A DNA stretch of 64,000 nt from Kingdonia uniflora (Eukaryota; Streptophyta; Magnoliopsida; Ranunculales; Circaeasteraceae): assembly GCA_014058105.1 (NCBI GenBank), contig JACGCM010000715.1, positions 620,001 through 684,000 of the forward strand, given 5' to 3'. Positions 57,036 to 64,000 of the stretch are shown here, piece after piece. The translations under genes were made by a program, and so were the position numbers. The notes beneath the pieces were generated by a model. That model had not been told where the DNA came from. It did not search any database and saw only the letters and a program-made list of their open reading frames with translations. The first letter of the stretch is position 1; every line of letters begins with the position of its first letter.

Positions 57036-58541
57036 TTATTTGAGGTTTTATTAGTGTCTGTGTTTTGCTTCTCTTCTCATCTCTGTTCTTTCTTGAACGT
57101 TGAAGATAACATTTTACTTGGGAGTTGGGGGTAGTGATTCAGTGGAACTGCTCCCATTTGGGGTGTGAACTTCTGCTGGCTATGTATCCTAACACGTAGC
57201 AGTGGACTGGTTTACTGCGGTGGGAAATGAACTTAATGTCAATAGTTTACATTAGTAAACCTGGAAAAATACCTTCAAAAACCACCATCCCTACACAAAA
57301 ACTGTAATAAAAACCGCTTAAATATGAGAATGAGCTCTCCATATGTTTAACTCTTAAAATATATTTCTATCTCTAAAAGAATCTCGAAACTCGTCTTACA
57401 TGCTCCAAGATCGTAAGCACCGGTAATGCTAAAGAGAACAAATTAACGTGAAGCTTTATAGATAGCTTGGACCACCCAAACCACTACCAGGGTATTGCTT
57501 GAGAAGGTATAAGAGCCAATAATCACTTCAAACACAAAATTGTTAATTCTTTCTTTCTCTCTCCCTATATTTCTATTTATGACTATCCATAGTCTCTAAT
57601 ACAATCTTCTACAATGAGTAAAAACTAAAGTTTAATGGTTGTCTTGTTTTGCAATTCAACAGTGCTTCATAACTCAAGTTTCATGACATTTTAGGTTCAA
57701 ATTTGCAATCAAGCCCCTAATGGGTGGGCCTAGATGTTATTAGATCTTTGAAGTTTTGAGTCTGCAATGAAGCGCCTAAATAATAGGACACCTTAAGTTA
57801 AAGGCATTGTTGGGGCAATGAGTTTTAGACGAAATGCATTGTAGCAGATGTTCTTATAAAAAAAAAAACTTATTTCAGTTATAGGGAGGAGAAAGATATA
57901 AGATTTTAGGTTTGGATAACATAGGGGAATGAGAAAGATATAAGATTTTTAATTTGTGTAATCTTTTATCTTTGACTATGCCTGTCATAAACTCCATTCA
58001 CTTAGTAATATAGCGGCATCCCTTCATTATAAAAACCGTCCCCAAACACTCACAATCATTCAAAACCCTTTACCCGCCACAAACCCTCTCCTCCATCCAT
58101 TCCCAACCGTCCATCTCTACCGGTAATTTCACAATCCAACGTCTCACAACTTCTTCGTAGTTATCATCGAACACTAGTATTTTACACTTCTACCCTTCTC
58201 TTAACCGTTCTGGATTACGCAAATCACACCAATCTCGCTCTCGCTCTCGCAACCCAAACACTTTCTCTCTCTCCTTAAACCTCAAACGTGTAATTATCAC
58301 GCACAATTAGCCTCAGATTATTTTCGTGTACGTATGATTCATAACTAACGAATTCGAATACCCCTTTTGATTGATTTAAATTTTGAATTTTTATTTGGTT
58401 TTGATGGCTAATTTGAGATATTTGGTGGTTACAGATTGATTTGGAAAGATTTTGCATGATTAGAGGTATGATTAATGATTTTGATTTAAGTTTGGGTTTT
58501 GTAAAGATTTGATTTTTATTAGAGATTTAATGGGTTTTGGA
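57036..58541. promoter_or_regulatory. Shared divergent upstream region of SIG6 and PUM
   Basis: 1506 bp separate the two start codons. The PUM side has pyrimidine-rich leader sequence (CCCTCTCCTCCATCC near 58084, CTCTCGCTCTCGCAACCC near 58234). AT-rich segments that could be TATA elements occur on both sides, but no start site can be fixed by eye. The small - frame at 58275-58457 lies in the PUM 5' UTR and is not supported as a gene. Confidence 0.5.
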
Positions 58542-61500
58542 ATGATTACGGAGAGTGGGTTACAGATGTTGTCGGATTTAGATGTGAGGGGGAGCTTAGG
58601 ACAGGGGTTGAAAGGATCAAATGGAAATTTGGAAGGGAGTTTAGGGAGGGATTGGAATGTTTATAGGAGTGGTAGTGCGCCTCCTACAGTCGAGGGATCT
58701 ATGAATGCTGTAGGGAATTTGTTTGGAAATTCTAATTTTCAGGTACCCGCGATTAATAATTCAAATGGGGTTTTATCGGAGGAAGAGATTCGGTCGCACC
58801 CGGCGTACCTTTCGTACTATTATTCACATGATAATTTAAATCCTAGACTTCCTCCGCCTTCGTTGTCAAAGGAAGATTGGCGAATGGCTCAGAGATTTCA
58901 GGGTGGGAATGTGCAAATGGTGTCAGGTTTTGGGGGTATTGGGGATAGAAGAAAGAAGGAGGTATATGATGATGGCAGTAGCCAGTCGTTGTTCTCAGTG
59001 CAGCCTGGCGTTTCGACTAGAGATGGGGAAGCAAATTTAGTTCAGCCGAGACAGCTTACACGGCCACCTTCTGCTGAGTGGATTGAGAGGGATACTGACG
59101 GTTTAATCGGATTGGCAGGAGTGGGTTTGGGCTCAAGGAGGAAGAGCCTTGCGGACATGCTTCAGGTGCTTTGTCTATGCTTTACAATTTAAATGTTGAA
59201 TCATGTTTGTAATGAATTACTCTTCTGATATAATGTGGGCACGCTCTTATGTTATGTAGATCATTTGTTCTACTACTATAGTTTGTGGATTTTACAGCAT
59301 TTGCATTTCTAGTTAATTACATTAATTGATTCACTGGCATGTATGTGTTCCATGCTTATATACACAACAGTCTATTGCTATATGACGCAAGTTTGTATTA
59401 TGCTAGAGTTTCCTTCTAGTCTCCTAGTGAGATTTCATGGTAAAAATTATTACTTTTCTTTTCACTATAATTAGCTCATTCCTATATTTGTGATGTGACT
59501 TATGGTCCATTGGAATTATAAACATCCTTAGATACTTAATGCAATCTTCAGGACCTCATTAGGTCACTAGTGACTCCTCTAGCTGTAGATGGAGTTATTG
59601 CTTGTTTTCATGTGAACAATTTATTTTATCGAAGATCTTCTTACTTTGTAGCAATATTTCATTATTACAAAACAAAATTAGTGCCAGATTTCCTGGTAGA
59701 ATCTAACATGGACTAAATGGTATTAGGTCATTCAATGTATGTTAATGGTTTGTGAGAATAGTTGTATCTGACCAAAGTGTTGATTTGAACTTCAATCAAA
59801 GGGATTTGATCAAAAGCCTGGCATAGACTACATCCAGTTATCTTCGAAACAACATGTTCTGAAACTTTTGGAAAAAAGTGGATACTGTATTGATATTCTA
59901 GCGATACTGTCCGATTAAAAAACTGGTTTTCTCTTGTATATAGGACCCATCAGAAATCGATATAAACAACTGGGCTGAGACTAAAGTCCTTCACATTTGC
60001 CAAGAGAATAACACCTAGTAGCAGCTTACGATACTATTCATAACACTACACTACTACATTCAATTCACGTTGCATCATACATTATAACTTCCAAGTTTGT
60101 TCTGTCTCTTACAGACATCTTAGGGACACTGACGTTTAGATAGTTTCTTTTTGCAGGAAGGACTTGAGCGACCTACTTCCAGATCAGGTCATCTTTCACG
60201 CCCTGTAAGCCGTAATTCTTTTGATGATATTGTGGATCCATTGGGAGCATCTGACGAACAACTGACACAATTACGGAACGGGATCAAATCTATAGGTAGT
60301 TGCTTATCACCGGGAGCAACTACCCCCGGCTTGGTTAGGGTTAAGAGCCTTGGTTCATCTCTTTCTCATTCTTATGCTTCTGCTGTGGGGGCATCTCTCT
60401 CGAGAAGTGCAACCCCTGAAACTCCCCTGATTGGGAGGTCGGTTGGATCTTGTCTCCCTCCTTTGGGTGGAAGAGTTAGTGCTGTTGATAGAAAGAACGT
60501 CGCCAGCTCCAATCTTCCAAACGGCCTGGTTTCTGCCATAAGTGATGGTGCTGATATTGCAGATACATTATATGGCTTAAACCTATTAAATGATAGACTT
60601 ATGGAGGATGTTAGTCGTGTACAATCCCAGCCTGGGCAGGACTTTCGTGGTTACATTCCTAATGGATTTACCAGTAATCATGGGATGAGTTCAGTTACGA
60701 CCAATCAATTTGATGCAGGTTTTATCTCTTTCTGATTTTCATTTGTTTTTGAGCTATTACATTCCAAAGCTCTTTAATTTCATTATACAAAATTTGTTTC
60801 CGTCTCAAAAGACGGTAATATAAAAATTTCTCGTGGGTGATTGTCCTATAGGGCTTTCAGGATACACACTCATGTTGTGTATTCCAACTTCCAAGGATGA
60901 TCGGAAATTTCTAAAAATGAGACGTACTTCTCTCCGACGTAAAAATTGTTTTCTCTTATCGATGGAATCTAGTTGGCTTTCAGGTTCAGCTAATCTGAAT
61001 GGAAGCAGAAATCAAATGGAGTCTAATGTTCATGGGCCAGCTGTGGACCCATTCTATGTGCCATACTCGCAAAGGACTTCTGATTACACACCAACCCTCA
61101 CCCTCAGTGACCCCTCTTTAGGAAGGAATCACATAGGAACCTTACATACGGATTTACCCGGGCTTCAGAAAGCATACATTAGTGCATTGATGGAACAACA
61201 GAAACAACAATACTTCATGCATTTTTTGGATAAATCCGGTGGTCTAAATAATGGGTATTATGGGAATCCCCCATATATGCCATATCAAGGAAGCCCAATG
61301 GCAAACTCTGTATTCCCTTCTGTAGGGCTTGGAAGTCCCAATGGATATAACGAACAAATCTCAGGTTTCAACTCTATGAGAAGTTCAACCGGAGGATCTA
61401 TGGGATCTTGGGTCTCTGGTAACCACAGAAATCCGGAAGAAAGTTACACATCATCGTTACTAGAAGAGTTCAAGAACAGCAAGATTAAGTGTTTTGAACT

Positions 61501-64000
61501 TTCAGACATTGCTGAGCATGTAGTTGAGTTCAGGTAATTGCTTTGTTCCTTCTATGGTGTTTGTGTGGCTTAAACATCCACGGATACAGGAAGTATTTGT
61601 GGAAGGACTGATATGATTTAATGGTGGATATTTTGAAGTTTAAAATACCGAAGATTAATATTTCATGATCTAGTGGTTAAATTATAAATATTATATGTAA
61701 CTATATCACATATCTTACATATTCACTTATTTGGTATGGTCATATATGTCCAATCTTCGGAATTTCTTATTTTTTCAAATAACACATGCCAGCCAATATA
61801 CTGATATATGGAGGATGTATAGATATATGGTCTGACTGATATATCTGTAGAATTTGATATTGTGATCCTTGGGTACAGTTAAGGGACTTAAAATCTTATT
61901 GCTTTTTTTTTTTAAAATTCAGCGTGGATCAATATGGAAGCCGCTTTATTCAACAAAAGCTCGAAACGGCCACAGTCAAAGAAAAGAATGTTATTTTTCC
62001 GGAGATCATTCCTCATGCTCATATCTTGATGACTGATGTCTTTGGAAATTATGTCATACAGAAAGTATATACGCATCATCTTTCATATATTCATCTTCCA
62101 CATAACTCAACGAGGGAAAAATGAAGACCTCCATGAGAGATTGAAACATAAATCTTGAGTATTGTTGACTGTCCAATGCCAAGATATATGTACACTGGTT
62201 TATTCTATTTATCTTAATGAAACTTTGTTATAGTAGGGGGTCAAAAATTTGTGCTTTAATTTGACAGAGTTCAAAAACTTTCCCCTCAGCAAGTTTGCTA
62301 TCAATTTTTTTCTTAACTAATTGTTGATTGCATTGGCTTGAATTTCCAGTTTCTCGAGCATGGTACTGATAGTCAAATAAAAGAGTTGGCCAGTCAGCTT
62401 ACAGGTCATGTTTTGCCTCTCAGTCTTCAGATGTATGGTTGCAGAGTGATTCAAAAGGTGCATTTTTTAGCTTTAGTCTATTATATGGCTCCTCAAATGT
62501 CACCACCTTTTGCTAACAAGACCTACTTGACATTTCATATATGCCTACAAGCCTATTGGATTCATTATGTTGATGTATTTAGATGTTATCTTTATTTGCA
62601 TTTGCATTCTAAAGTTTATAATATTCATATGCAATAGTTTGGAAAACATTGCTGTTATCGTTGGTATGATCCTGTATAGAGATATGGCATAAATATGGGC
62701 AAAGTTTGAAGTTGAACAGATTTATCATCGGGAATGTCTGGAAATGCTTCGACTGTAAAATCTGCAAACTCAATAAAGACTATTTCATAAACAATCATTA
62801 TACTCTGAATAACACATGTACATAGGGGTAAAGAGAGAGACAGAGAGATAGGGGGCGGGATAGAGAGAGAGGTGTTTTAGATGTTATCTTTGTTTGCACT
62901 TACGTAAAGTTTATCATATTCATATGCAATAGTCTGAAAAAATTCTTACTGTTGCTGTTGGTATGATCCTATATAGGAATACGGCATGAATACGGGGAAA
63001 GTTTGTTATTGATCAGATTTAGAATAGAAATATCTGGAAATTCATCGACTATAAAAGTGGCAAACTCAAAAAATACGTTGTCACAATTCGAAATGATTAC
63101 ACTCTGAATGACACACGTACATAAGGGCGAAGAGAGATAGGGGACATGATAGAGAGAGGGTTTTTTCGCCTGACGATCCAACCCGAAATTCACCGCAGCA
63201 TAGATACAAGTTATACGTGTAATGCATTAATAGGAAAAATACTCCAACATTATTGGATCATAAATAAAATCATTTTTTTTCATTTTGTGATAAATACGTT
63301 AAATTCATGAATTCATTGATGGCAAAATGCTAATGAAGGGATGGTTGGGTGAGTTTGGGGTTATTGCAAAATTGCTTAATAGCTATCAATGATTCAAGTG
63401 ATGTATATGTTTACCAATATTCAGACTTCTTACCAACACATTTGGTACCTGTACTTGCAAAAGGTAATGTATTTGAAACATTACTAACTTTATTAGGACG
63501 TAAGTTTTAGAAGCTTATTGAGTTAGAACTTGACAAACAGCTTTATTAGGGAGAGAGAAAAAAAATCCTATTTGGAAATACTCTAATCAACCACAATTTT
63601 TACTTTATTCTACTTATTCAACGTGGTTCTTAGGATTTGTAGGAACTTGTATTTTTTTCCTCTGCTTGATAGCAGAAACATGATGGAAATTAGTTTCGGA
63701 ACAAAGGATTATTCTTTACAGCTTAAAAAAAACATTGTGTTTCACTTCCCACCTATTTCAATCACTTTGGATAGAGTTTTTTAGCTTCCTGCCACACAAT
63801 CTTTGCTTGTCGCTACCAAGGAGGGTGTTTTTGATTGATTATAGTGCTAGGTTAGACCGCCTTTTTACTTTTAAATTTGCATATAATGGTTCTATATTAA
63901 GGTTATCTTTAGTTTCATTTTCTCTATATATGCATCATGAGTGGTGCTTAGGTTTTGCAATTTTGGCACAGGCTCTGGAGGTGGTTGATGTAGCTCAGCA
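58542..64000 (+). CDS. Pumilio RNA-binding protein (PUM1/2-like), 5' part
   Basis: Sequence-specific 3'-UTR binding repressor of the PUF family, cytoplasmic. Exons read by eye are 58542-59165, 60157-60718, 60984-61533, 61923-62064, 62350-62457 and 63972 onward (cut by the window end), all in phase with GT..AG borders. The chosen start gives [19 protein letters not shown]; an in-frame ATG at 58530 is also possible. The long N-terminal part has the conserved [20 protein letters not shown] block and [23 protein letters not shown] repeats begin near [17 protein letters not shown]: repeat 1 [10 protein letters not shown] (SR..Q), repeat 2 [10 protein letters not shown] (NY..Q), repeat 3 [10 protein letters not shown] (CR..Q). 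These RNA-facing residues equal those of classical Pumilio, predicting the AUA 3' part of UGUANAUA. Repeats 4-8 lie outside. The exon 3 start could also be 60990. Confidence 0.9.
62583..63190 (+). repeat. 298-bp tandem duplication in PUM intron 5
   Basis: The segment beginning ATGTTATCTTTATTTGCA at 62583 recurs at 62881 (ATGTTATCTTTGTTTGCA). Both copies contain TTGGTATGATCCT, CTCTGAAT.ACACA.GTACAT and a GA-rich stretch. Divergence is about 15-20% by eye. Confidence 0.85.

Noticed and set aside
60833..60983. Frame extension upstream of PUM exon 3
   Set aside because: It is basic, not PUM-like and ends at a CAG acceptor, so it is read as intron sequence.
1..64000. CRISPR arrays, bacterial operons, tRNA or rRNA genes
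   Set aside because: No regularly spaced CRISPR-type repeats, no bacterial gene layout and no cloverleaf-compatible tRNA were found. The A/B-box pairs seen sit in SINE-like repeats.

Overview
The window is nuclear DNA of a flowering plant, most likely a eudicot. The evidence is intron-rich plant genes (a plastid sigma factor of the SIG6 type, a Pumilio RNA-binding protein, a plant-specific membrane protein), AT-rich introns with GT..AG borders, and plant transposons (CACTA, Mutator-like, hAT, PIF/Harbinger, a coding-less LTR element, SINE-like repeats). I cannot name the species.

Layout. From 1 to about 45 kb I find no intact host gene; the stretch is a mosaic of transposons and broken gene pieces. 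It opens with a ribosomal protein L6-like fragment (2-73) and an LTR-like remnant with an array of TCGTTCGAACGA palindromes (840-1080). A CACTA-type element (2217-11061) encloses pieces of three host genes: an Argonaute (AGO4-like) fragment, an intronless boron-transporter copy and a two-domain DUF674 gene that keeps an intron. Two tandem CACTA right ends follow (12.6-13.63 kb), then another CACTA-like end (14.35 kb). A Mutator-like region (about 16.0-22.6 kb) has a Ulp1-like protease relic on + facing a MuDR-type transposase relic on -, and the transposase is split by a nested insertion. A hAT element with terminal inverted repeats and an 8-bp target duplication (23727-27710) comes next. Then comes a PIF/Harbinger region (28778-35977, TTA target duplication) with ORF1, a DDE transposase relic and a plant-mobile-domain pseudogene. 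A 578-bp foldback (38022-38599) abuts a second, Ac/RICESLEEPER-type hAT relic (38600 to about 43.4 kb). A non-coding LTR retrotransposon (45278-47529, AAGGT target duplication) has landed inside a tRNA-like SINE.

From 47.8 kb the window becomes genic: an intronless multi-pass membrane protein gene (-), the nine-exon SIG6-type gene (-, 50521-57035) and, divergently, the 5' part of a PUM1/2-like gene (+, from 58542, running off the window). SIG6 and PUM share a 1.5-kb upstream region. SIG6 carries a GC-AG intron and two SINE copies in the following intron.

All exon borders, domains and repeat boundaries were read by eye, and no alignments or searches were run. Almost every transposon protein carries stops or frameshifts, so the elements look like relics. 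The observations most worth following up are the multi-gene-capturing CACTA element, the hairpins that recur beside each PIF-like terminus, and the LTR element without coding capacity.
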